A stretch of 8,437 nucleotides of DNA from Planctomycetaceae bacterium (lineage in GTDB: Bacteria; Planctomycetota; Planctomycetia; Pirellulales; Thermoguttaceae). Positions 1 through 5,764 of this stretch are shown piece after piece. Within the stretch, counting starts at the first letter, position 1. The number at the start of each line of letters is the position of its first letter. The stretch lies in assembly GCA_003509805.1 (NCBI GenBank), contig DOMV01000381.1:4550-12986 (forward strand), read 5' to 3'. The translations under genes were made by a program, and so were the position numbers. The notes beneath the pieces were generated by a model that worked only from the letters and a program-made list of their open reading frames with translations, searched no databases and had not been told where the DNA came from.

Positions 1-1086
1 ATCGGCACCTTGGTCGCCCTTCTTTTGCCGGCGGTCCAGGCGGCGCGGGAAGCGGCACGCCGGATGCAGTGCTCGACGCACATGAAGCAGATCGGCACGG
101 CCGTCCATAATTTTGAGAGCACACACAGGGCGATTCCGCCCATCGTCGTGTTCGAGCGGCACATGTCGCTTTTCGTCCTGCTCTATCCGTATTTGGAACA
201 GCAGAATCTCTACGACGATTACATGACGATGACGACCGGCGGGCGGATGAACTGGGGCGGCGGCTACCCCACCAGTTGGTTTCTTACGCTCACCCCGGAA
301 AAGCAAAATGCCCACGGGAGCGTTACGTCGTATATTTGCCCTTCACGTCGTTCCGCCCCGGCCTTTACGAGCCAAAAGTTCAACGGAGATACACCCGATC
401 CGAACGGCGGCAAAAACTCCGCCGGCCCACGATCCGACTACGTGACCGTCGTCGCGAAAGACCGCGAAGACTACGGACACCAGTTTACCTTTCTCAGCGC
501 CCAGTATTTTGCGGCGAAGGCAACGGACGGCAAGCCTTTCAGCGGTCCGTTTCGGCTTCCCCTCCTGGAATTCTCCGACGGACGACAAGGGACGGTTGAC
601 GACTATAACTACATCACGCGATGGACGCCCAAAGACGACATGGCCATCTGGTTGGACGGGTCCAGCAACTGCATTCTTGTCGGCGAGAAATACATTCCCG
701 CCCACGCCGTCAATTCCGAAGTCCACCGGTCGCATACGGTTTGGGATGGTCCCTATCACTTCGGCGGAGAAAATCTGGATAACCTGCAAAACAATGTGGG
801 CAATATCATCCACAACGATGGAGGTAAGCAGCCGGTCTTCGGGCGGTCACCGAATACCGTGGCGGAATACGCCGCATCAAGAGGAGAAGCCGACGCGGGC
901 TTTTCACGCTTTCCCGGCGAGGACGGGGCGTACTGGGGGCGTTTCGGTTACGGCAGCAACCACCCGGGCATTTGCCAGTTCGTGCTGGGTGACGGTTCCG
1001 TGCGCGGGTTCCCGGTCACATTGGATTACCAGATGTTCTACCGCTGGGCTTCCGTCAATGACGGCGAAAGCGTGGCGCTGCCGTAG
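1..1086 (+). CDS. DUF1559 (SBP_bac_10) prepilin-like protein, 5' end outside window
   Basis: The reading frame is open from base 1 (IGTLVALLLPAVQAAREAARRMQC), so the true start and the FTLVELLVVIA prepilin motif lie left of the window. A TTG at base 10 is internal, not a start. About 361 residues are visible. The N-terminal segment is the tail of the type IV pilin-like helix, followed by the family's conserved AREAARRMQC and KQIG..HNF patches. Near the C-terminus, SNHPGICQFVLGDGSVRG has the H-x9-DG spacing typical of DUF1559 proteins (His near visible residue 321, DG near 331). Members are exported, probably through a pseudopilin pathway; their molecular role is unknown. The stop is TAG at 1084-1086. 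A lipoprotein gene follows on the same strand after a 305-bp gap filled with REP-type repeats. Family assignment is very secure; function is not. Confidence 0.95.
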   Translation: MGTLVALLLPAVQAAREAARRMQCSTHMKQIGTAVHNFESTHRAIPPIVVFERHMSLFVLLYPYLEQQNLYDDYMTMTTGGRMNWGGGYPTSWFLTLTPEKQNAHGSVTSYICPSRRSAPAFTSQKFNGDTPDPNGGKNSAGPRSDYVTVVAKDREDYGHQFTFLSAQYFAAKATDGKPFSGPFRLPLLEFSDGRQGTVDDYNYITRWTPKDDMAIWLDGSSNCILVGEKYIPAHAVNSEVHRSHTVWDGPYHFGGENLDNLQNNVGNIIHNDGGKQPVFGRSPNTVAEYAASRGEADAGFSRFPGEDGAYWGRFGYGSNHPGICQFVLGDGSVRGFPVTLDYQMFYRWASVNDGESVALP

Positions 1087-1120
1087 TTTGTAGTTAGTGA
1101 AATAGACCCGTTTCCTGACC

Positions 1121-1237
1121 GTCTCCCCCGCGCAGGCGGGGGTCCAGGCGGTTGGCTTTGCTAACTCTTTGCATTGTTGCAAGTTGCGTCCCAAGAAAAG
1201 ACTCGTTTACCTAGGCCCCCGCCTGCGCGGGGGAGAC
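1121..1237 (+). repeat. REPIN-like element, copy A (inverted pair of REP hairpins)
   Basis: Two 22-nt arms, 1121-1142 and 1216-1237, are perfect reverse complements. Each arm is itself a hairpin: GTCT, then CCCCCGC, loop GCAG, then GCGGGGG. The 73-nt spacer carries a smaller hairpin (1167-1173 with 1178-1183, one bulged T). The element is homologous along its length to the copy at 6065-6190 in the opposite orientation. It lies 34 bp after the DUF1559 stop codon. Paired inverted REPs are the layout of REPINs, which in proteobacteria are moved by RAYT transposases; no such gene is present here, so mobility is inferred. Confidence 0.85.
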
Positions 1238-1294
1238 GAATACTGCCTTTCTATTTTCCCGGAATTCACCAGATCCAAGTTGTCGAACAGGTCC

Positions 1295-1367
1295 AATAGT
1301 GTTCGGCACCCCACATGTGGCGATCGTCACCCTCGCGCAGAGCTTGCCGCCTACGCGGGAATGACGG
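1295..1367 (+). repeat. Degenerate REP pair, copy D, with shared 26-bp flank
   Basis: A left arm at 1326-1340 (GTCACCCTCGCGCAG) and a right arm at 1347-1365 (CCGCCTACGCGGGAATGAC) resemble the arms of the full elements, but the spacer is only about 6 nt and the stems are shortened. The 26 bp at 1295-1320 match 4402-4427 at 22 of 26 positions, and that copy also lies directly before a REP arm. This flank ends in the perfect palindrome CCACATGTGG (1311-1320). The downstream lipoprotein gene starts 25 bp after the repeat. Confidence 0.65.
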
Positions 1368-1391
1368 TTGCCGATAAGGTCTCAAATAACA

Positions 1392-1817
1392 ATGTACAAA
1401 CAACTCCTTTCCTGTGTTTTGTTGCTCGGCGTTTTGTGTTTTGTCGGCTGTTCCGGCAAGGTAAAGATGCACGGCTCCGTAAAATATCCCGATGGATCGC
1501 CGCTTGCGAAAGGCACTGTCTTTCTCAGTAACGGCATGCAAATGTTCCAGGGCGAACTCACCGCCGACGGATCGTTTAATATCGGCGAATTGTCGGACGG
1601 CGACGGTATTCCGCCCGGCAGTTATATGATTTGGCTGGCTGCGAACACGACCGATTACGAAGTCGATCCCGTTACGGAAAAACCGACCGGCAAGCAGATT
1701 AAGAACATCGTGATCGATCCGAAATTTGAAAACCGCGACACCTCCGGCTTGAGCGTCGTCGTGGAGGCGGGAAAAAGTGTACCCCTTGAAATCGTCGTGG
1801 AAAAACCGGCAAAGTGA
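1392..1817 (+). CDS. Small secreted lipoprotein paired with DUF1559, Ig/transthyretin-like fold likely
   Basis: The protein has 141 residues. The N-terminus MYKQLLSCVLLLGVLCFVGC is a lipoprotein signal peptide with lipobox FVGC and lipidation at Cys20. The ATG at 1392 is preferred over a TTG at 1368 because the signal peptide starts cleanly there and the TTG overlaps the repeat; AAGG at 1376-1379 is a possible but distant (12 nt) ribosome-binding site. The mature part runs HGSVKYPDGSPLAKGTVFL, then TADGSFNIGELSDGDGIPPGSY, then an acidic tail. The (Y/F)xDG(S/T)PL..GTV and DGxxxxGxLSDxDGxPPGxY patterns recall carboxypeptidase-regulatory or transthyretin-like beta-sandwich domains. It is clearly a paralogue of the lipoprotein at 3942-4370. 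It probably sits on the periplasmic face of a membrane. No enzymatic residues are recognisable. A DUF1559 gene precedes it in both cassettes, suggesting joint function. Confidence 0.85.
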   Translation: MYKQLLSCVLLLGVLCFVGCSGKVKMHGSVKYPDGSPLAKGTVFLSNGMQMFQGELTADGSFNIGELSDGDGIPPGSYMIWLAANTTDYEVDPVTEKPTGKQIKNIVIDPKFENRDTSGLSVVVEAGKSVPLEIVVEKPAK

Positions 1818-1865
1818 CGTTGAACGTGCAGGACGAACGCCCGGTATGAATCGCGACGTTCAACG
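1818..1865. terminator. Inverted repeat between convergent genes, possible terminator
   Basis: CGTTGAACGT at 1818-1827 is exactly complementary to ACGTTCAACG at 1856-1865, a 10-bp stem with a 28-nt loop that begins directly after the lipoprotein stop codon. The first arm is also nearly palindromic alone. No T-run follows on either strand, so intrinsic termination is uncertain. The convergent gene ends at 1902, so a bidirectional stop signal is expected somewhere here. Confidence 0.3.
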
Positions 1866-1883
1866 GGAGAATGTCGGCGAGCT

Positions 1884-1925
1884 GATATCAGCGTAGAGAT
1901 ATCAGCGTGATGATGTCAGTGGAGC
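1884..1925. repeat. Three 14-bp tandem units spanning a stop codon
   Basis: Units 1884-1897 (GATATCAGCGTAGA) and 1898-1911 (GATATCAGCGTGAT) share their first 11 bases; 1912-1925 (GATGTCAGTGGAGC) is a diverged third unit. The first unit overlaps the perfect 12-bp palindrome GCTGATATCAGC at 1881-1892. Units two and three encode the last residues and stop codon of the minus-strand lipoprotein that ends at 1902, so slippage here may have altered the protein's C-terminus. Confidence 0.6.
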
Positions 1926-2621
1926 GGTCTGGAACGGACTTGACCGCCCATCCGGATCGGCGCGGTCGTCGGCGCGGTCTTCGGCGACATCCTCGACGCC
2001 GACAATTTCGAAGCCCATGATCGACGGGTCTTCGTTTTGAAGCCGCTCCAGCGTGAGGCCGAGTTCCTCGCCGGACGACGGGTCCATCATGTACGGCCTC
2101 TGTCGCATCGTCATCGGCCGGGACGGTTGTACCGAAAACGGCAACGGCGGTAAGGTCTCCGGCGTCAACGTCTCCGGCGGCGGGGCCATCCAGCGGTTGG
2201 ATTCCGGTTCGGACGGCATAAAATCGTTCCCACCGTTCCCGGTGTTGGTTTCGCCGTCATTCCCGCCGTCATGCTCCATGTCGATTCCATTGGGGGCGCT
2301 GTCGGGAACGGCGATCCGTCTCCACGAACCGCCTGCCGGTGTCGGCGAATCCTGTGTGTTTCGCCTGATCGGAATGAGCGTGTTGCCGCTTTTTTGATCG
2401 GTGTATCCGTACGCGTCTCCCTCCAAAACGGGTTGGTTCATCGCCAAAGCGCTGTTGGAGAGAATGGAATTCGCGCGGAACATCGGATCGCACGGGCCTT
2501 CGCACTCGTTCCCCGAAAACGTCGGACCGCAATAATCGTAAGTCGATCCGCACATACGACATCCGAATGAGGAGGCGAGGAGAATCAGCGACGTGACGCA
2601 GTAAAGCGAATTGCGGAACAT
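1902..2621 (-). CDS. Planctomycete-type Cys-rich lipoprotein of unknown function
   Basis: The protein has 239 residues. The start is the ATG at 2619-2621: it begins the signal peptide MFRNSLYCVTSLILLASSFGC (lipidation at Cys21) and has GGAG at 2629-2632, 7 nt upstream. An in-frame start further out at 2807 would bury the signal peptide and is rejected. The lipidated Cys is followed at once by CRMCGSTYDYCGPTFSGNECEGPCDPMFRANSILS, six Cys in about 27 residues including Cys21. From memory, an N-terminal C-R-x-C-x-S-x-Y-D-Y-C-G-P signature recurs in planctomycete lipoproteins; this is an impression, not a search result. The remainder is low-complexity, rich in Pro, Gly, Asn and acidic residues, with a short folded-looking patch EELGLTLERLQNEDPSIMGFEIVGVED near the end. 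It is probably envelope-anchored. Neither function nor partner can be inferred. It follows the sugar transferase by 358 bp and probably has its own promoter. Confidence 0.8.
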   Translation of the reverse strand: MFRNSLYCVTSLILLASSFGCRMCGSTYDYCGPTFSGNECEGPCDPMFRANSILSNSALAMNQPVLEGDAYGYTDQKSGNTLIPIRRNTQDSPTPAGGSWRRIAVPDSAPNGIDMEHDGGNDGETNTGNGGNDFMPSEPESNRWMAPPPETLTPETLPPLPFSVQPSRPMTMRQRPYMMDPSSGEELGLTLERLQNEDPSIMGFEIVGVEDVAEDRADDRADPDGRSSPFQTAPLTSSR

Positions 2622-2979
2622 GGGCAATCTCCGATTAACGGACAAAACGGACAGCGGCGGCAAATTGCGGCACAAATAACGGCGACAAACGATCTTCGAG
2701 AAAGGAGTTTCGTTTGAATCTTTATCGTCCGCACAATCGGAATAATCAGAAAATTTTCCGCATTTTGCCAAAATCGTTTGGCCACGAACGGCGTCTAACC
2801 GGTACATACCGTAAACGGCCTGGAATTGTTCCCGCGAACAATCGCTCGTCGCTCGAACAAAACGTGCAACAAGCCGTATACAAATGTCTTACGGCGAGCG
2901 AGTGCGACAAGCAGCCTTCACCAAACAACCACTTTTACCAAACAACCAATTTCACCGCGTTTCCAGCAGATTTGCGCGG
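2622..2979. other. 358-bp intergenic region with hairpin and direct repeats
   Basis: No convincing gene is seen. ATTGTTC (2825-2831), loop CCGC, GAACAAT (2836-2842) forms a perfect 7-bp hairpin, operator- or terminator-like but without a T-run. ACCAAACAACCA occurs twice, at 2920-2931 and 2937-2948, a 17-bp period. The minus-strand promoter of the downstream lipoprotein should lie in this stretch, but no hexamer pair is convincing. Confidence 0.5.
2920..2948. repeat. Two 12-bp direct repeats, 17-bp period
   Basis: ACCAAACAACCA is repeated exactly at 2920-2931 and 2937-2948, separated by CTTTT. It lies just beyond the 3' end of the sugar transferase gene and about 300 bp upstream of the lipoprotein start. 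It could be a pair of protein-binding sites or a small slippage product. Confidence 0.6.
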
Positions 2980-3744
2980 TCAGCACGTCAGAATGGAAGA
3001 AAGCGTCGCCGGATCATGCGAAATATTCTCCGGCGAAACAAGAAGCGGCTCGGCCCAGGGGATATCCTCCACCCGTTTGTAGAGGCCGAGCCATTGCAAC
3101 GTGGTCGGATTCAAAAGGGCGAGCGATTTCAACCCCGTACCGAACAGGAGTCGAAGATCGAACCAGAGGGAAGCCTTTTGGATATATTCCAGATCATAAA
3201 CGACTTTTTTGCGGACATCGTTCAAATCATGGTCCGAATGGTGATTCAGTTGCGCAAAGCCGGTAATGCCCGGCTTGATTTGCAATCGCAGGATATAGCC
3301 GTCGATTTTTTTATCGAGAACGTTGACGATTTCCGGTCGCTCGGGCCGAGGTCCGACAAGCGACATGTCGCCGCGAATGACGTTCCAGAATTGCGGAAAT
3401 TCATCGATATGCAAATTACGGAGAATTTTTCCGACCCGGGTGATTCGCGGGTCGCCCGGCCTTGCCCAAACCGCCCCGGTTGCGGCTTCGGCATCGACAC
3501 GCATGGTACGGATTTTGTACATGGCGAACACGTTGCCGTTTTTACCGACCCGAATCTGTTTGTAAATTCCCGGACCTGTCGATGTCAACCGGACGACGGC
3601 GACGGCAACCGCGATAAACGGAAGTGCAAGCAGAAAAAGCGGAACGGCGAGAACGCGGTCCATCCGACTCTTCCACCGGAAGTAGCCGGAAAGATGCGGG
3701 GCGGGACAACCGGGAATGTCGCTTGGTGTATCAACCGAATCCAT
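2980..3744 (-). CDS. Polyprenyl-phosphate sugar-1-phosphate transferase (WcaJ/PglC-type monotopic PGT)
   Basis: The protein has 254 residues and belongs to the bacterial sugar transferase family (PF02397). Such enzymes move a sugar-1-phosphate from a nucleotide sugar to undecaprenyl phosphate at the inner membrane, the first step of exopolysaccharide, capsule or O-chain assembly. Visible landmarks are a hydrophobic N-terminal helix with Pro residues at about 31-51 (VLAVPLFLLALPFIAVAVAVV, the re-entrant membrane helix), KIRTMR at 77-82, the catalytic Asp-Glu pair in LHIDEFPQFWNVIRGDMSLVG (D114, E115), GPRPERPE at 131-138 and KPGITGFAQ at 157-165. It lacks the long N-terminal membrane domain of WcaJ, so it is a short-form enzyme. 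About 45 residues after the core form a tail of unknown role. The ATG at 3742-3744 is the chosen start, though no strong ribosome-binding site precedes it. No other glycan genes are in the window, so substrate and product cannot be assigned. Confidence 0.92.
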   Translation of the reverse strand: MDSVDTPSDIPGCPAPHLSGYFRWKSRMDRVLAVPLFLLALPFIAVAVAVVRLTSTGPGIYKQIRVGKNGNVFAMYKIRTMRVDAEAATGAVWARPGDPRITRVGKILRNLHIDEFPQFWNVIRGDMSLVGPRPERPEIVNVLDKKIDGYILRLQIKPGITGFAQLNHHSDHDLNDVRKKVVYDLEYIQKASLWFDLRLLFGTGLKSLALLNPTTLQWLGLYKRVEDIPWAEPLLVSPENISHDPATLSSILTC

Positions 3745-3828
3745 ACACGGACAGGAAATTGGAGAAAAGCCGGTCGTGGCTCGGATGTGCTTATCCCGAC
3801 TCTTAACGCGAACACGGCTCTAGCGTAG

Positions 3829-3834
3829 AGTATA
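3829..3834 (-). promoter_or_regulatory. Possible -10 element for the sugar transferase gene
   Basis: On the minus strand this reads TATACT in the context ACTATACTCTACGC, about 85 nt upstream of the ATG. The match to TATAAT is five of six, but no good -35 hexamer is present. The same ACTATACT followed two bases later by ACGC occurs upstream of the DUF1559 gene at 5953-5958. Confidence 0.3.
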
Positions 3835-3847
3835 GTACGAACCGTAA

Positions 3848-3881
3848 CAAAAGAAAAGACCGCGCAAGCCGATTTTGTCGG
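3848..3881 (-). terminator. Weak candidate terminator after the lipoprotein gene
   Basis: Reading the minus strand downstream of the stop at 3942, CCGA-CAAAA-TCGG (3881-3869) forms a short stem. About 9 nt later comes a pyrimidine-rich run, TCTTTTCTTTTG. Stem strength and spacing are poor for an intrinsic terminator. The element also lies close to the putative promoter of the next gene. Confidence 0.25.
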
Positions 3882-3941
3882 TTGTTCGTCGAGCCGGTGC
3901 GTCGAAGAAGCCCCGGCCGTTCACCGTCAAATTCGATGAGT

Positions 3942-4370
3942 TTATCGCGCGGTTTTTTTCGGAGGAACATAGGGCTCGACTTGGAAATCGAACGCACCCG
4001 TCGCGGCAGGAACGGTCACCGTGAGGCCCGAGGTTTTGGCGCCGGCGTACTTTGGGTCGACCGTCGGTGTGAACACGGGATAATCGTCTTTGTCCCGGGC
4101 GACCTCTTTTTCCGTACCGGTAACGTACACGTTGTAGGTTCCCGGCGGAAGACCATCGTTGTCCGAAAGCGAACCGACATCATAAGTACCGTCGGGCCGA
4201 ATCGTTCCCCGTGCCAAAAAATTATCCGTCTCGAAGCAAACGGTGCCGAGGTCAAGCGGAGTACCGTCGGTGAAAGTAACCTTTCCTTCAAGGTGCACTT
4301 TACCGCTGCAACCGGCCGGAACCAACAGGAGCAAAACGAGGGCCAACGCAAACAATCGACGGCGTTTCAT
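3942..4370 (-). CDS. Small secreted lipoprotein paired with DUF1559 (paralogue of 1392-1817)
   Basis: The protein has 142 residues. The ATG at 4368-4370 opens a signal peptide MKRRRLFALALVLLLLVPAGC with three Arg, a Leu-rich core and lipidation at Cys21. The mature part begins SGKVHLEGKVTFTDGTPLDLGTVCF and continues RPDGTYDVGSLSDNDGLPPGTYNVYV, matching the plus-strand lipoprotein motif for motif, then a charged linker and TVDPKYAGAKTSGLTVTVPAATG near the end (compare IDPKFENRDTSGLSVVVEAG in the paralogue). A compact beta-sandwich, carboxypeptidase-regulatory or transthyretin-like, is the likely fold; no active site is evident. It lies 193 bp after a DUF1559 gene on the same strand, with a REP pair between them, the same arrangement as the other cassette. 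A binding or scaffold role with the DUF1559 product is inferred from this repeated pairing only. No clear Shine-Dalgarno is visible. Confidence 0.87.
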   Translation of the reverse strand: MKRRRLFALALVLLLLVPAGCSGKVHLEGKVTFTDGTPLDLGTVCFETDNFLARGTIRPDGTYDVGSLSDNDGLPPGTYNVYVTGTEKEVARDKDDYPVFTPTVDPKYAGAKTSGLTVTVPAATGAFDFQVEPYVPPKKTAR

Positions 4371-4401
4371 GGGAATACCATGTGTAGTATAAAGTTAGTA
4401 A

Positions 4402-4538
4402 AATAGTTTTCGACACCCCAAGTGTGGTCCCTGTCTCCCTCGCGCAGACGGGAATCCAGACAAGCGGATTCATACTCGTTCGTCTGAGCCCCCGCCTACG
4501 CGGGGGTGACGGTTGGGCGGGGGCGACGGTTAGCGAAC
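4402..4538 (+). repeat. REP pair, copy B, with flanking arm fragment
   Basis: A degenerate left arm (4433-4454) faces a well-preserved right arm (4489-4510), whose CCCCCGC-CTAC-GCGGGGG hairpin is intact. The spacer is short (34 nt) and does not contain the central hairpin of copies A and C. A further partial arm follows at 4515-4538 (GGGCGGGGGCGACGGTTAGC onward). The 26 bp at 4402-4427 match the flank of copy D at 22 of 26 positions, and AGTTAGTAAAATAG at 4393-4406 resembles the sequence left of copy A (1092-1105). The whole array fills the gap between the DUF1559 stop and the lipoprotein start. Confidence 0.7.
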
Positions 4539-4563
4539 AACTCTATTGTATTCCAGGACGCTC

Positions 4564-5736
4564 TTAGAGTGCTGAGATCGTCCCGCCGTCCATGCAGTCT
4601 GCGAGTTGCAGAAGCGCTTTTTTGTCGTCATGGGTGCCCGCGGGAATCGTCGTCGACAGCGCGGAAACCGAGCCGTCGACAAAGAGAAATTGGCAAATAC
4701 CGGGATGCCAACTGCCAAAACCGGCCCGACCGGGGATCGCCTCGTCATTCTTGTCTTTCCGGCCTTTTCTGTCGTTCGGGCCTCGCGCGATCGCATAAAT
4801 ATCGTTTCCCTGCGCGAAGCTGCGCCCGACAAAACCGTCGCCGTATTCCCCGGCGGCACCGTGCGTGTACGCGCAATCCTGGTAATAGCCGTACGGTTCC
4901 GAGCTTTCCGGGGCGGCGAATTTATTGGCGCATTTCTGAAAGTTGTCCTGCGCAATATGCTTTTCGCCGAAGATGATCGTGTTGCTGGTACCGTCCTCCA
5001 CACGCGAAAAGGTGTCGCGCGGTGCCCAGTTGGCCTCCGAGTTGGTCGTCGTGTATCCGGGCCGCATCACCCCGCGCATTTCCGCAATCCCCAAGGCGTT
5101 GTTGCCCGTGTCCCGGATGTTCGTGTGCATGGCCTGTTGCCATTGCCTTTTGGACCCCGCATTGGTGATGGTCCAGTCCATGTACATCACGGGAGCGAAG
5201 TCGCCCCGCGGTCCGTTGCGGGACTGCTCCTGCCATGAGGCGGCATCCGTCGTGTATTCGATACTGTCCGGCGCCCCGGGCGCCCGACGAGACGGACAAC
5301 GATAAATGGGAATGGTGGACAGCGCCTCGCGATCCTGCTCGGTCATTTTCCTTTCCGTCGGATGAGAGGCCACGTATCCCCAAAATTTTTCCGTCATTTC
5401 ATCCGCGAATCCCTGGGACCGCGTGTTCATCACATCGTACATCGCCGTCTGTTCCATGTAGGGAAAGAGCAAGACCATACCGGACACGCGGTATCTTCCC
5501 AAGGTCGCAGGCACGATACCGTTCTTGGCGTCGTGGAACTGGTGGATGCCGATTCCCACTTGCTTCAAGGCGCTCGCGCATTGCATTCTTCGCGCCGCTT
5601 CCCGGGCGGCCTGAACCGCCGGGAGCAACAGGGCGACCAAGGTGCCGATGATCGCAATGACCACGAGCAGCTCAACGAGCGTGAACGCATTACGCGCCGT
5701 CCCTCTCGCCCATCCTGATATTTTTGTTTTTTTCAC
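4564..5736 (-). CDS. DUF1559 (SBP_bac_10) prepilin-like protein with H-x9-DG motif
   Basis: The protein has 390 residues. It starts at a GTG (5734-5736) preceded by AGGAG (5746-5750) with 9-nt spacing, a strong ribosome-binding site. After a short basic leader comes the class III-type prepilin signal NAFTLVELLVVIAIIGTLVALLLPAVQ (about 16-42), where the peptidase would cut before Phe and Glu lies at +5. Next are the family hallmarks AREAARRMQCASALKQVG and YMEQTAMYD. SWHPGICQFLFVDGSVSAL carries the H-x9-DG motif (His344, DG at 354-355). The product should be exported and may assemble through a type II secretion or pilin-like machine; its biological role is unknown. It forms a cassette with the downstream lipoprotein. 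A leader of about 210 nt with multiple inverted repeats lies upstream and may control expression. The protein is a diverged paralogue of the gene at the left edge. Confidence 0.95.
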   Translation of the reverse strand: MKKTKISGWARGTARNAFTLVELLVVIAIIGTLVALLLPAVQAAREAARRMQCASALKQVGIGIHQFHDAKNGIVPATLGRYRVSGMVLLFPYMEQTAMYDVMNTRSQGFADEMTEKFWGYVASHPTERKMTEQDREALSTIPIYRCPSRRAPGAPDSIEYTTDAASWQEQSRNGPRGDFAPVMYMDWTITNAGSKRQWQQAMHTNIRDTGNNALGIAEMRGVMRPGYTTTNSEANWAPRDTFSRVEDGTSNTIIFGEKHIAQDNFQKCANKFAAPESSEPYGYYQDCAYTHGAAGEYGDGFVGRSFAQGNDIYAIARGPNDRKGRKDKNDEAIPGRAGFGSWHPGICQFLFVDGSVSALSTTIPAGTHDDKKALLQLADCMDGGTISAL

Positions 5737-5764
5737 GATTTTTTTCTCCTGATACGGTAATGAT

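Noticed and set aside
10..24. TTG at base 10 as the start of the first DUF1559 gene
   Set aside because: The frame is open to base 1 and the conserved prepilin motif must lie upstream, outside the window.
904..1194. Minus-strand frame containing WTPACAGET, and the plus frame 1169-1531 containing LGPRLRGGD
   Set aside because: These peptides are translations of the REP arms, a common source of false small genes; the frames also overlap real genes.
1368..1391. Upstream TTG start for the first lipoprotein
   Set aside because: It adds MPIRSQIT before a clean signal peptide and starts at the edge of the REP repeat; the ATG at 1392 is preferred.
2622..2807. N-terminal extension of the lipoprotein to an ATG at 2807
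   Set aside because: It would bury a good lipoprotein signal peptide, and the internal ATG at 2621 has a well-placed GGAG.
2714..3082. Plus-strand 122-codon frame starting at TTG with AAAGGAG upstream
   Set aside because: The ribosome-binding site is decent, but the product has no recognisable features, is compositionally odd and runs antisense into the sugar transferase end.
2884..3828. Plus-strand open frame of 314 codons
   Set aside because: It is antisense to the sugar transferase, whose catalytic motifs are all intact; the composition is that of a shadow frame.
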